Origin: Scatosoma sp045660225
GTDB lineage: Bacteria; Bacillota; Clostridia; Christensenellales; Borkfalkiaceae
Direction: 5' to 3'
NCBI GenBank assembly: GCA_045660225.1
Contig: JAZRDK010000076.1
Location: 1 to 30,971, forward strand
Length of the DNA stretch: 30,971 bases
Below, in pieces: positions 14,141 to 21,808 of this stretch (position 1 is the first letter of the stretch; every line of letters begins with the position of its first letter). A program made the translations under genes and the position numbers. The notes beneath the pieces are model-generated. The model searched no databases and was not told where the DNA came from. It saw only the letters and a program-made list of their open reading frames with translations.

Positions 14141-15064
14141 TTCTACGTCCAAGCCGTCGAAAACACCCGTCGATACGTACCTGCCCCCTTCATCGGGTAG
14201 AACGGTGACAATGGTTTTACCGGCAAACTCTTTTCGCTTTGCAAGGGCAACGCACACCGCAACGTTAGCACCCGACGAAAGCCCTGCAAACACGCCTTCC
14301 TTTTCCTTGAGTTGTCGCGTATACAAAAACGCGTCTTCGTCGGAAACGACAACCACTTCGTCGTACACCGACCTATCCAAAACGCCGGGCACGAAATTTG
14401 CGCCGATGCCTTGAATTTTATGCGCCGACGCCCAACCTTTCGAAAGCAGGGGCGAACTTTCAGGCTCTACCGCAACCACGTACGCGGACGGGTTTTTCTC
14501 TTTCAAATATCTGCCGACACCCGTCAACGTACCGCCCGTACCGACCCCGGCGACGAACACGTCCACGCCCCCGTTTACCTGTGCGTCGATTTCCACCGCC
14601 GTACCTTCGTAATGCGCGCGCACGCCTGCCAAATTCTCAAACTGGTCGGCAAGTATCGCGCCTTTCGTGTTTTTCACAATTTCCTTGGCTTTTTCCACCG
14701 CGCCCTGCATACCGTCCGCGCCGTTCGTCAACACGACTTCTCCGCCGAATTTTTCAATAAGCAATCGCCGTTCCATAGACATCGTGTCGGGCATTACGAT
14801 AATCGCACGGCACCCGTACGCTTTTGCAACGAACGCCAAACCTATGCCTGTATTCCCCGAAGTCGCTTCCACGACGACACCGCCTTCTTTCAGCCTGCCG
14901 TCCAAAAACGCTTCGTCTATAATACGCTTTGCCACCCTGTCCTTGATTGAACCGCCGAAATTTTCGCCTTCCACCTTTGCAAACACGCGCGCCAAACCGC
15001 CTTCCGCAATTTTCGAAAGCTGAATCATCGGCGTATTCCCTATCTTTTTAAGCGAATTTTTCAC
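14138..15064 (-). CDS. cysK: Cysteine synthase (O-acetylserine sulfhydrylase)
   Basis: A 308-residue PLP enzyme that makes cysteine from O-acetylserine and sulfide. Residues 30-43 (KVEGENFGGSIKDR) carry the PLP lysine (K41); SGNTGIGLAF binds the substrate carboxylate; GTGGTLTGVGRYLKE binds the PLP phosphate. The start is a GTG at 15064 with AAGGAGT seven bases upstream; longer frames have no such site and overlap the preceding gene. It begins only four bases after the HAD phosphatase stop, so translation is probably coupled. The usual family phrase E-x-x-N-P-x-G-S-x-K-D-R appears as E-x-E-N-F-G-G-S-I-K-D-R, with Phe in place of Pro, a mild variation. It is the last gene of a five-gene operon and no other sulfur genes are nearby. 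A serine dehydratase-like or cystathionine-related activity is less likely. Confidence 0.93.
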   Translation of the reverse strand: MKNSLKKIGNTPMIQLSKIAEGGLARVFAKVEGENFGGSIKDRVAKRIIDEAFLDGRLKEGGVVVEATSGNTGIGLAFVAKAYGCRAIIVMPDTMSMERRLLIEKFGGEVVLTNGADGMQGAVEKAKEIVKNTKGAILADQFENLAGVRAHYEGTAVEIDAQVNGGVDVFVAGVGTGGTLTGVGRYLKEKNPSAYVVAVEPESSPLLSKGWASAHKIQGIGANFVPGVLDRSVYDEVVVVSDEDAFLYTRQLKEKEGVFAGLSSGANVAVCVALAKRKEFAGKTIVTVLPDEGGRYVSTGVFDGLDVE

Positions 15065-15068
15065 CCGT

Positions 15069-15710
15069 TTACTCCTTACAAAACCCCACGATTTCCTTCG
15101 GCGTTTCCACAAACTTCGTTCCGCCGTTCGCCGTTAAAAACGCCTTGTCCTTAAAACCCCAAAGCACGGACAAACAGTCCACGCCCGCGTTTTGCGCCGT
15201 TTGAATATCCACTTCCGAATCCCCAACGTACAAGGTCGTTTTTTTGTCCGCACCAAGCGTTTCCATCACCGCCAAAAGCGAATCGGGCGCAGGCTTTTTC
15301 CGAATCCCCGCACTCTCGTTTTCGCCCACGGCTACGTCTATCAGTCCTTGAAAATATTCCTTTGCCAAAAGCTTTACGGCAAAATCCGCCTTGTTGGACA
15401 CTACCGCCAGCTTGACGCCCTTTTCCTGCAACGATGCAAGCGTTTCCATCACTCCGTCGTAGGGCTTGGTTTTGTCCTTACAATGTTCGGCGTAGTGCGC
15501 CTTGAACACGGACAACAATCCGTCGACGTCTTCCCTGTCCGACGCGCGCTGTATCAGTTTTTTAACGCCGTTGCCGATGAACGCGCGTACTTCGTCTTTC
15601 GTGCGCGTTTTTAAGCCGTAGCTTTCCAGCGCGAAATTGACGGACGCGTGCAAATCGTCGAGTGTATCTAAAAGCGTGCCGTCCAAATCAAACACAACCG
15701 TTTCGTACAT
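15069..15710 (-). CDS. HAD-family phosphatase, phosphoglycolate phosphatase-like
   Basis: A 213-residue haloacid dehalogenase hydrolase of the Gph/PpaX group. Motif I is VVFDLDGTLLDT (nucleophile D8, acid-base D10), motif II VVSNKAD, motif III the lysine in RKKPAPDSL, motif IV YVGDSEVDIQTAQNAG. A helical cap domain lies at about residues 15-80. It would remove phosphate from a small substrate such as phosphoglycolate or pyrophosphate, in the cytoplasm; the substrate cannot be read from sequence. It lies between the response regulator (11-base gap) and cysK, with GGAGTTTGT before the ATG. The neighbours do not point to a particular pathway. Confidence 0.9.
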   Translation of the reverse strand: MYETVVFDLDGTLLDTLDDLHASVNFALESYGLKTRTKDEVRAFIGNGVKKLIQRASDREDVDGLLSVFKAHYAEHCKDKTKPYDGVMETLASLQEKGVKLAVVSNKADFAVKLLAKEYFQGLIDVAVGENESAGIRKKPAPDSLLAVMETLGADKKTTLYVGDSEVDIQTAQNAGVDCLSVLWGFKDKAFLTANGGTKFVETPKEIVGFCKE

Positions 15711-15721
15711 ACAAACTCCGT

Positions 15722-16366
15722 TTACAACGCCTCACGAATCGCGCGGACGGCGTCCGACCTATTTTCACTTTTGGTTTTCTCGTAAATCGCAGACACGTAA
15801 TTTCTCGTCGTGCCTTCCGAAAGCTTTAACGCGGACGAAATCTGGCGGTTGGTAAACCCTTCCAGCATCATAAGCGCAATTTCCACTTCGCGTTCAGACA
15901 AATTAAACTTACGCATAATGCGAATTTCCCTGTCCGCAGACACCGTCTTTGCCACGTCGGTAATACGCCTTGCAATTTGCGCAGGCAAAATCGTGTCCCC
16001 TTTGTGCGCGTTTTTCACGGCGTCGATTAACGCGTTTCCGCCGATATCTTTCAAAAGATAACCGCTTGCGCCGTAGTTGATGGCGTTGAGAATATAATCG
16101 CTGTCGTCAAACGTCGTCAAAATAACGACTTTCGTTTCAGGGTAGCGTTGTTTGATGCTTTGCGTCGCGATGACGCCGTTCATATTCGGCATACGAATAT
16201 CCATCAACACGACGGCGGGCGCAAGCGCCGACGTTTTTTCAAGCGCCTCGAAACCGTCGTAGGCAATACCCACGACGACGATGCCTTCGTCCGTTTCTAA
16301 AACGTCTTTAATTTCTTGCCCTAAATCTTTTTGGTCGTCAACAATCAAAACTTTGATTTTCGCCAT
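15722..16366 (-). CDS. NarL/LuxR-family response regulator
   Basis: A 214-residue two-component regulator. The receiver domain (1-120) has the acidic pair D10-D11, the phosphorylated aspartate D56 in LMDIRMPNMNG, the threonine in VVILTTFDD and the lysine in LLKDIGG. A linker leads to a LuxR-type helix-turn-helix (about 148-210: LSEREVEIALMMLEGFTNRQ, then SEGTTRNYVSAIYEKTKSEN). It follows its histidine kinase by 14 bases with AAGGAGTG upstream. Phosphorylation by that kinase would make it bind DNA and change transcription. Similar pairs (LiaRS, DesKR, VraSR) respond to envelope or membrane stress in Bacillota, but the target genes are not visible here. Confidence 0.95.
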   Translation of the reverse strand: MAKIKVLIVDDQKDLGQEIKDVLETDEGIVVVGIAYDGFEALEKTSALAPAVVLMDIRMPNMNGVIATQSIKQRYPETKVVILTTFDDSDYILNAINYGASGYLLKDIGGNALIDAVKNAHKGDTILPAQIARRITDVAKTVSADREIRIMRKFNLSEREVEIALMMLEGFTNRQISSALKLSEGTTRNYVSAIYEKTKSENRSDAVRAIREAL

Positions 16367-16380
16367 CGTTTCACTCCTTA

Positions 16381-17676
16381 TTATCTATCTATCGGCATTT
16401 CAATTCTAATTTCAAACCCTTCTTCCGCCGAATAATACACTTCACCGCCAAACGAACGCGCCCTGTCGCGCATCGTAATCAATCCAAAGCCGGGCTTTAT
16501 CAGTTTCCCTTCAATGCCCTTGCCGTTGTCCGACAGCAAAAATTTCAGTTTGCCGTCGTCTTCCTTTTTCATTTCAAACCAAAACGCCGTCGCACCGCCG
16601 TGACGCAAGCCGTTGGAAATGCCTTCCTTTAAGCTGTTGCACAAAAACCGCGATTTGGCAGGCGATACAAGCAAGTCTTCTATTTCCGAGCGGATTATCA
16701 GCCCCGTGCCGTCCGTCGATTCGTGGATAATGCTTTCCATCGCCGATTTCAACGTTTCGCCCGTCCGATTTCCAGAAAGCAAATGCACGCTGTTTCTCAA
16801 TTCTTCCAAGGCGTGTTTTGCTTGCAAATTCGCGGCGACGATTTTCTTTTTCGCCTCTTCCGGCTCGGTATCCAAAATGCGTTTCGCGCCTTCCGTTTGC
16901 ATAATTACCGTCGTCAACGAGTGCCCTGCCGTATCGTGAATTTCCTTGGCAATCCTTTGCCGTTCTTCCAAAGCCGACACTTCCTTAGCCACCGCGTACG
17001 CCTTCTCCAGCTCCTGTTTGCTCGCGTCCAGCAAGGTAAGCGCGCGTTGCAAGCGCAAAAATTGACGGTAAAACGCCAAGGAAACCTGGACGATGACAAA
17101 ATGTATCGTAAGCGTGAACAACGCGCTGAACGTTTGGCGTAAGACGTCGAACGTTTCGACAAGGTCAAACCCGACGCGGATATACAGCCTGCACACGTAC
17201 ACGCTTGCGTACAACAAAAACGCAATCATCAGCGCGTACAACGACGATTTAATCTTGTCGCGGTCGGCGTAAAAACTCGTCAATACCAACATATAAAACG
17301 CGACGGGATAAAAGCCGTCGACAATCATCAAAAATGCGCCCGAACAAACGAACGAAAGGGCGTGCAAAACGTTTTTCGTCGCGCCGTAACGCACGGCAAA
17401 CAAGCGCAAGCCTTGGCAAAGCGTCAACGTTCCGCATAAAATAAGCGAGCAAAAAAAGGAAAACCAAACGCCTTCTTCCAACGCGCCTGCCAACACTTCC
17501 AAAAGCATAAACGCGCAAAGCAACAAAAGCACGCTAAACAAAAGCCCCTTGCCCACTTTGGCAAACTGCTTTTCGTCACGGAAAAGATAGCGTTCGAACA
17601 AGCGCTGGAAATACGAGCGGACGCCTTTTTTTTGCTTTTCCGCGCCCGTTTCCTGCGACGCGTTTTTCCTACTCAT
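16381..17676 (-). CDS. Sensor histidine kinase, NarL-partner (HisKA_3) type
   Basis: A 431-residue membrane kinase. After a basic N-terminus, residues about 43-205 hold roughly six membrane helices with short loops and no large outer sensor domain. A helical segment (about 206-240) leads to the HisKA_3 dimer domain, ERQRIAKEIHDTAGHSLTTV, with the phosphorylated histidine at about 247. The ATPase domain has an N-box-like GISNGLRHGG, SDNGKGI (G1) and GFGLITMRDRARSFGGEV. All key residues are present. Kinases of this architecture (DesK-like) sense membrane state or signals within the membrane. Its ATG overlaps the end of radC by eight bases, and its regulator follows. The signal is unknown. Confidence 0.93.
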   Translation of the reverse strand: MSRKNASQETGAEKQKKGVRSYFQRLFERYLFRDEKQFAKVGKGLLFSVLLLLCAFMLLEVLAGALEEGVWFSFFCSLILCGTLTLCQGLRLFAVRYGATKNVLHALSFVCSGAFLMIVDGFYPVAFYMLVLTSFYADRDKIKSSLYALMIAFLLYASVYVCRLYIRVGFDLVETFDVLRQTFSALFTLTIHFVIVQVSLAFYRQFLRLQRALTLLDASKQELEKAYAVAKEVSALEERQRIAKEIHDTAGHSLTTVIMQTEGAKRILDTEPEEAKKKIVAANLQAKHALEELRNSVHLLSGNRTGETLKSAMESIIHESTDGTGLIIRSEIEDLLVSPAKSRFLCNSLKEGISNGLRHGGATAFWFEMKKEDDGKLKFLLSDNGKGIEGKLIKPGFGLITMRDRARSFGGEVYYSAEEGFEIRIEMPIDR

Positions 17677-18358
17677 TTACACTCTCCTCGTCGTCAAGCG
17701 GAAGCCTTCCGCTTAAATAATAACTGTAATAAGAATCGCCCACAAAAATAACGTGGTCGTAAAAAGCAACGCCGTACGCAAAGCAAATGCTTTGACAACG
17801 TTTCGTCGCCTCGTCGTCCGTTTTAGAAGGCTCTACCTTTCCGTCGGGGTGGTTGTGCACCAAAAACACACCGCTTGGACGCGCGTCTTGTAAAAGCCAC
17901 ACAAACTCGTGCGTGCTAAAACGTACAAGCGTCTTCCTGTCTTCGCTGAACGTATATTCTCTCACGACTTTTCCCGTTTTGTCGATGAGATACGCGGTGA
18001 CGGTTTCCGTTTTCAAACGCTCGTAAATAGGGCGCACGCTTTCGATAAATTCTTCCGTCGCCAACGCGCCGTCTATGCGCTTTGTCGCGCTACGCAATCC
18101 CTTTTCAAGATAGATACCGATAACGCGAAGATAGGACGCCAAACTATCGCCGACGCCTTCCACTTCTTTAAGCTTAGTCATAGACGAGCTAAGCACGCCT
18201 TCCATCGAGCCGAATCGCGCCAACAACCGATGCGCCAAGTCGTTTGTGTTACGGCGTGGCATCGCGTTGAAAAGCAGAATTTCAAGTTGTTCCTGCTCGG
18301 GTAAAATTTCTTCGTTAAATCGTTTCAAAAGACGTTGTCTGTGTCCGCTGTGTTCCAC
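17669..18358 (-). CDS. radC: RadC-family JAB1/MPN protein
   Basis: A 229-residue protein with helix-hairpin-helix-like residues (about 60-80, LKEVEGVGDSLASYL) and a C-terminal JAB/MPN domain with the zinc motif HNHPDGKVEPSKTDDEA (H168, H170, D181). The start is a GTG at 18358 with GGAGAG upstream; longer frames cross the promoter. That length matches the family. RadC was once thought to act in DNA repair; its true activity is unsettled, and some homologues are linked to DNA uptake or mobile elements. Finding it as first gene of an operon with a two-component system, a phosphatase and cysteine synthase is unusual. It ends with an eight-base overlap with the kinase. Confidence 0.9.
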   Translation of the reverse strand: MEHSGHRQRLLKRFNEEILPEQEQLEILLFNAMPRRNTNDLAHRLLARFGSMEGVLSSSMTKLKEVEGVGDSLASYLRVIGIYLEKGLRSATKRIDGALATEEFIESVRPIYERLKTETVTAYLIDKTGKVVREYTFSEDRKTLVRFSTHEFVWLLQDARPSGVFLVHNHPDGKVEPSKTDDEATKRCQSICFAYGVAFYDHVIFVGDSYYSYYLSGRLPLDDEESVNE

Positions 18359-18388
18359 TTTCTCTCTCCGCCTTGCGTTCTCTTTTTC

Positions 18389-18417
18389 ATTGTAACACAC
18401 TTTCTTGAAAATGTCAA
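18389..18417 (-). promoter_or_regulatory. Promoter of the radC-kinase-regulator-HAD-cysK operon
   Basis: On the minus strand TTGACA (18417-18412) and TACAAT (18394-18389) are 17 bases apart, a nearly perfect housekeeping promoter. Transcription would start near 18382, 24 bases before the radC GTG. This excludes the longer radC reading frame. Confidence 0.85.
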
Positions 18418-18467
18418 AGGCGCGCCTTGAAAAAAGTGAATTTTTTCGCATTACGCCCTTCATTTTC

Positions 18468-18496
18468 TTTACCAAACCAAAAAAATCGTGTATAAT
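18468..18496 (+). promoter_or_regulatory. Promoter of the dipeptidase gene
   Basis: TATAAT at 18491-18496 with TTTACC (18468-18473) 17 bases upstream. Transcription would start near 18503, giving a 30-base leader that contains AAGGA before the ATG at 18533. It is back to back with the radC promoter, about 50 bases apart. Confidence 0.6.
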
Positions 18497-18532
18497 AATA
18501 GAAAGAAAATGTTTGCAAAAAGGAAAAACGCC

Positions 18533-19915
18533 ATGAAAACGGTTATGCAAAACTATTTCGACGAAATTGTAAACTCTACCGTCGAAATCTTGAAATTTGA
18601 TTCGTCTATGAAGGACGCGGAAGAAAACTGTCCCTTTGGGAAGGAAACGGCGGACTGTCTTGCCTATTTTTTGGACTTAGCCAAGTCGATGGGCTTTGAA
18701 ACGCGCAACTACGACAACTACGTCGGCGAAGTCGTGTTCGGGGAAGGCAAACCGTTTGCAATTTTAGCGCATTTAGACGTCGTTCCTGCAGGTGGCGGTT
18801 GGGACTATCCCCCCTTTGGCGGTATCATCAACGACGACGTATCAAAAGGCGGTGTCGTCGGCAGAAAAATTTGGGGGCGTGGCGCGATGGACGACAAGAC
18901 GCCTGCCATCGTTTGTTTGTACTGCTTAAAAGCGCTTAAAGACGCAGGCATAACGCCAAACCGCACCTTCAAGCTTATCGTGGGTTGCAACGAAGAAGCG
19001 GGTTGGAAATGTATCGAACATTACAACAAAAACGCGGAAATGCCCGAAGAAGGGTTTACGCCCGACGCAACCTTTCCCGTCATCTACGCCGAAAAAGGCA
19101 TCTTGCATTTCCGTGCCGATTTCCCCATCGAAAACGCGCCCATGTCCGCGTTGAAGGCAGGCGAACGCGTGAATATGGTTTGCGCAGACGCGCGCGCTAT
19201 TTTGACGAGAAAAGCAGGCGCTAAGCTCGTGGGATACGAAAACGCCGTGGACGGTACGCGTTTTTCCTACGACAACACGACAAGCGTTTTACGTGTGGAC
19301 GGCAAATCCGCGCACGGGTCAACCCCAGAACAAGGCGCAAACGCCTTGGAAGGTTTGCTCCGTTTCCTTGGCTCTATCAACGCCGACTGCCAAAGGGCGT
19401 ACGACCTGCTTTTTGCCGACGCGACGGGTTTGAAAACCCTGGAAGACGAAACGGGAAAATTGACGATGTCGCCCGACCTTGCCGAATACAAAAACGGCGT
19501 GCTTAGCGTTACCGTCGATATTCGTTTCCCTGCAACGCTTGAAAAAGAAATGGTCGTAAGCAGGTTGGACGAATTCGGCGTGCCTTACGAAATCGTCAAC
19601 TATCAAGCGCCCTTATACAACGACCCGAACGGCAGTTTAATTTCTACGCTTACGAAAGTATACGAAAGCGTAACGGGCGAAAAAGCAACCCCTATCGCCA
19701 TCGGCGGTGGTACGTATGCACGCGCTTTGAAATGCGGTTGCGCGTTTGGACCTGAACTTTTGGACGAAGAAGCGACGATTCACCAAGCCAACGAATACGT
19801 TACCTTCGACAGAATCCGTTTGATGGCAGACGTATATTACGAAAGCTTAAAAGCGCTCGCCACCAAAACAAACGGAAAGACGAGAATTGCCACGTTGCGA
19901 TTTACGGCGAAATAA
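18533..19915 (+). CDS. pepV: M20 family dipeptidase, PepV-like
   Basis: A 460-residue zinc dipeptidase of the PepV/Sapep group, cleaving dipeptides taken up or produced in the cytoplasm. Metal and catalytic motifs are seen: ILAHLDVVPAGGGWDYPPFG (H80, D82), GRGAMDDKTP (bridging D120), GCNEEAGWKCIEHY (E154, E155) and, near the C-terminus, EEATIHQANEYVTFDR (metal His). The lid domain lies at about 185-370 and includes KSAHGSTPEQGANA. The start at 18533 is chosen because the -10 box lies across an upstream GTG at 18488 and AAGGA sits eight bases before this ATG; a second ATG at 18509 is possible. It is followed by its own terminator, so it is monocistronic. The gene symbol is by family likeness only. 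Confidence 0.92.
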   Translation: MKTVMQNYFDEIVNSTVEILKFDSSMKDAEENCPFGKETADCLAYFLDLAKSMGFETRNYDNYVGEVVFGEGKPFAILAHLDVVPAGGGWDYPPFGGIINDDVSKGGVVGRKIWGRGAMDDKTPAIVCLYCLKALKDAGITPNRTFKLIVGCNEEAGWKCIEHYNKNAEMPEEGFTPDATFPVIYAEKGILHFRADFPIENAPMSALKAGERVNMVCADARAILTRKAGAKLVGYENAVDGTRFSYDNTTSVLRVDGKSAHGSTPEQGANALEGLLRFLGSINADCQRAYDLLFADATGLKTLEDETGKLTMSPDLAEYKNGVLSVTVDIRFPATLEKEMVVSRLDEFGVPYEIVNYQAPLYNDPNGSLISTLTKVYESVTGEKATPIAIGGGTYARALKCGCAFGPELLDEEATIHQANEYVTFDRIRLMADVYYESLKALATKTNGKTRIATLRFTAK

Positions 19916-19922
19916 AAAACCG

Positions 19923-19951
19923 AGCCACCCGAACGTCGGGTGGCTTTTTTT
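19923..19951 (+). terminator. Intrinsic terminator of the dipeptidase gene
   Basis: AGCCACCCGA (19923-19932) pairs with TCGGGTGGCT (19936-19945) around the loop ACG, followed directly by seven T. It starts eight bases after the stop codon. Confidence 0.93.
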
Positions 19952-19961
19952 GTGAAATAGA

Positions 19962-20145
19962 TATGCGACCCGCGTATCTAACGCGAGCCGCATACCTTTA
20001 GTGAGAGAATATGAAAAAAGTTTAGTATAGTCGGTTTAATCACTTCTCCGTAAATTCTCTGGAAAACGCGGTAAAACCTTTCCTGGCTTTTTCTCCGACT
20101 TTCTTCCGCGCGGGCACATTGACCCTATAAAACAGCTCTCTCGCC
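19962..20145 (-). ncRNA. Candidate structured RNA in a gene-free stretch
   Basis: The 320-base gap between the dipeptidase terminator and the next stop codon codes for nothing convincing but folds well. Read on the minus strand, GAGAGA (20142-20137) can pair with TCTCTC (20008-20003), AGTCGG (20100-20095) with CCGACT (20034-20029), and inside these GGAAA (20083-20079) with TTTCC (20065-20061) around a GGT/ACC hairpin. A GGG/CCC hairpin lies at 20125-20112. The 3' end is a 13-base-pair hairpin with two G-T pairs (19962-19994) and a weak T-run. The nested stems flanked by single-stranded regions resemble small-RNA genes of 160-190 bases. I cannot assign a family; 6S RNA and the raiA motif are the first to test. 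No clear promoter is seen. The plus strand is also possible. Confidence 0.35.
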
Positions 20146-20187
20146 GTTTTAGTTTGTTTATTCTACACCTGTATTATGATAGTATTG

Positions 20188-20230
20188 TGAAAACTGTGTG
20201 ATATTTTAGTGAAATTGTGTACAGTTTTCA
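20188..20230. repeat. Inverted repeat after the FAD-dehydrogenase gene
   Basis: TGAAAACTGT (20188-20197) is the exact reverse complement of ACAGTTTTCA (20221-20230), 23 bases apart. It begins eight bases after the stop codon of the minus-strand gene. There is no T-run, so it may be a 3'-end-stabilising stem or a protein-binding site in front of the candidate RNA. Confidence 0.4.
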
Positions 20231-20237
20231 AAAATTG

Positions 20238-21797
20238 TTAGGTATTTTCAAGAAAAGACGTATAGATTGCGTCCGCAACGCGTAATCCATCCACCGCCGA
20301 AGACGTGATACCGCCGGCGTAGCCTGCCCCTTCTCCACAAGGGTACAGCGCCTTGATGCCCACCGATTGCAAGGTGTCGTCCCGCTCGATTCTAACGGGC
20401 GAGCTGGTGCGCGTTTCCACTGCCGTCAAAAGGGCGTCGGGGTCGGCAAAACCTTTCAAGCGTCTGTCCATATCTACCACAGCGTTTTTCAACGTTTCCA
20501 CGACGGGCGCAGGCAACACCGCGCGAAGGTCGGACGGGGTTGTGCCCGACGCGTAGGTAGGCTGGACTTCGCCAAGACGCGACGTGGCTTTGTCGTGCAA
20601 GAAATCGCCAAGACGTTGCACGGGCGCGCCGTAGTTTTCACCGCCGGCAAGGAAGGCTTTTCTTTCCAACTCTCTTTGAAAACGCATACCCGACAACGGG
20701 TCGTCGCCAGGAAAATCCGCCTTGGTGACCTGGGCAATCAGCGCGCTGTTTGCGTTGACGCCGTCACGCGCGTAATTGCTCATACCGTTGGTAACCACCA
20801 TGCCTTCTTCGCTGGTGGCAGGCATTACGTAACCGCCCGGGCACATACAAAAAGTAAACGCCGAACGCGCCGACGCGTGAGAAACGAGTTTGTATTCCGC
20901 GCTAGGCAACAACTCGTACGCCTTGCCGTATTGCGAAAACCCGATTTTCGATTGCAAATGCTCGATTCTAACGCCAACGGCAAAGTCTTTATTGCGCATA
21001 GGTACGCCACGCGCAAGCAAGCGTTCGAAGGTGTCGCGTGCGCTGTGCCCTACGGCAAGTACGACGGCGGAAACGGGCAAAATCTCGTCCGTACCTTCCC
21101 CGTCGCGACGAAGTACCGCAGACGTTACTCTGCCGTCCGTAAAGCGCAAATCTTCCAATTTCGTATGAAAGAAGACCTGTCCGCCCTGGCTTTTGATATA
21201 CTCGCGCATATTTTTGACGACGTTTTTCAAATTATCACTGCCCACGTGCGGTTTGGAAAGCCATAAAATTTCCTTCGGTGCACCGAAACGAACGAAGGTT
21301 TCCAAAACTTCCCTGTTCAACGGGTTGTGTGTTTGCGTGTTCAGTTTTCCGTCCGAAAACGTGCCTGCACCGCCTTCGCCAAACTGCACGTTGGTGTTGA
21401 CGTCTAAAATCTTGTCCGTAAAGAATACGTTTATCTTTTTCTCGCGTTCTTCGACGGGCGCACCGCGCTCAACAAGTACGGGCAAAAAACCGCGTTCAAT
21501 CAGTCTAAGCGACGCAAACAAACCTGCAGGCCCACTACCGACAACGAGAACGGGCGATTTGGGGAGTTTGTCTTTAGGGAGTTTGGGAAGAAGGCAACGT
21601 TCTTCCTTTTTGACTTCGCGCGAGCACTCAATCGTGTACACGAAACGGATGTTTGCCTTGTCGCGCGCGTCGAGCGATTTTTTCTTGATGGCAAAATAGC
21701 CTGCCTTACCGCCAAGTTTCTTTTCGGCAATGCGTTTTAATTCGCTCTCGTCCCTGCCTACGGGGAGTTTGATATCGGAAATTGTGATTACACCCAT
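20238..21797 (-). CDS. NAD(P)/FAD-dependent dehydrogenase of the COG2509 type
   Basis: A 519-residue cytoplasmic flavoprotein. After an N-terminal alpha/beta domain (about 1-75), VLVVGSGPAGLFASLRLIER is the FAD-binding Rossmann motif. The block after it (KKINVFFTDKILDVNTNVQF, GEGGAGTFSDGKLNTQTHNP) is diagnostic of this uncharacterised family. Near the C-terminus, IKALYPCGEGAGYAGGITSS and AVDGLRVADAI complete the FAD site. The reaction is unknown. The start at 21797 has GGGGGCAGGT upstream and gives the usual N-terminus; the longer frame begins inside the preceding gene. It follows the HI0933-like flavoprotein by 11 bases and is co-transcribed with it. Both are broad, poorly studied reductase families, so no joint pathway can be named. 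Confidence 0.9.
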   Translation of the reverse strand: MGVITISDIKLPVGRDESELKRIAEKKLGGKAGYFAIKKKSLDARDKANIRFVYTIECSREVKKEERCLLPKLPKDKLPKSPVLVVGSGPAGLFASLRLIERGFLPVLVERGAPVEEREKKINVFFTDKILDVNTNVQFGEGGAGTFSDGKLNTQTHNPLNREVLETFVRFGAPKEILWLSKPHVGSDNLKNVVKNMREYIKSQGGQVFFHTKLEDLRFTDGRVTSAVLRRDGEGTDEILPVSAVVLAVGHSARDTFERLLARGVPMRNKDFAVGVRIEHLQSKIGFSQYGKAYELLPSAEYKLVSHASARSAFTFCMCPGGYVMPATSEEGMVVTNGMSNYARDGVNANSALIAQVTKADFPGDDPLSGMRFQRELERKAFLAGGENYGAPVQRLGDFLHDKATSRLGEVQPTYASGTTPSDLRAVLPAPVVETLKNAVVDMDRRLKGFADPDALLTAVETRTSSPVRIERDDTLQSVGIKALYPCGEGAGYAGGITSSAVDGLRVADAIYTSFLENT

Positions 21798-21808
21798 ACC
21801 TGCCCCCT

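Noticed and set aside
18488..18532. Longer dipeptidase start at GTG 18488
   Set aside because: The GTG abuts the -10 box TATAAT at 18491, upstream of the expected transcription start.
18359..18550. Longer RadC reading frame to 18550
   Set aside because: It runs through a near-perfect promoter; the GTG at 18358 has a proper ribosome site and gives the usual RadC length.
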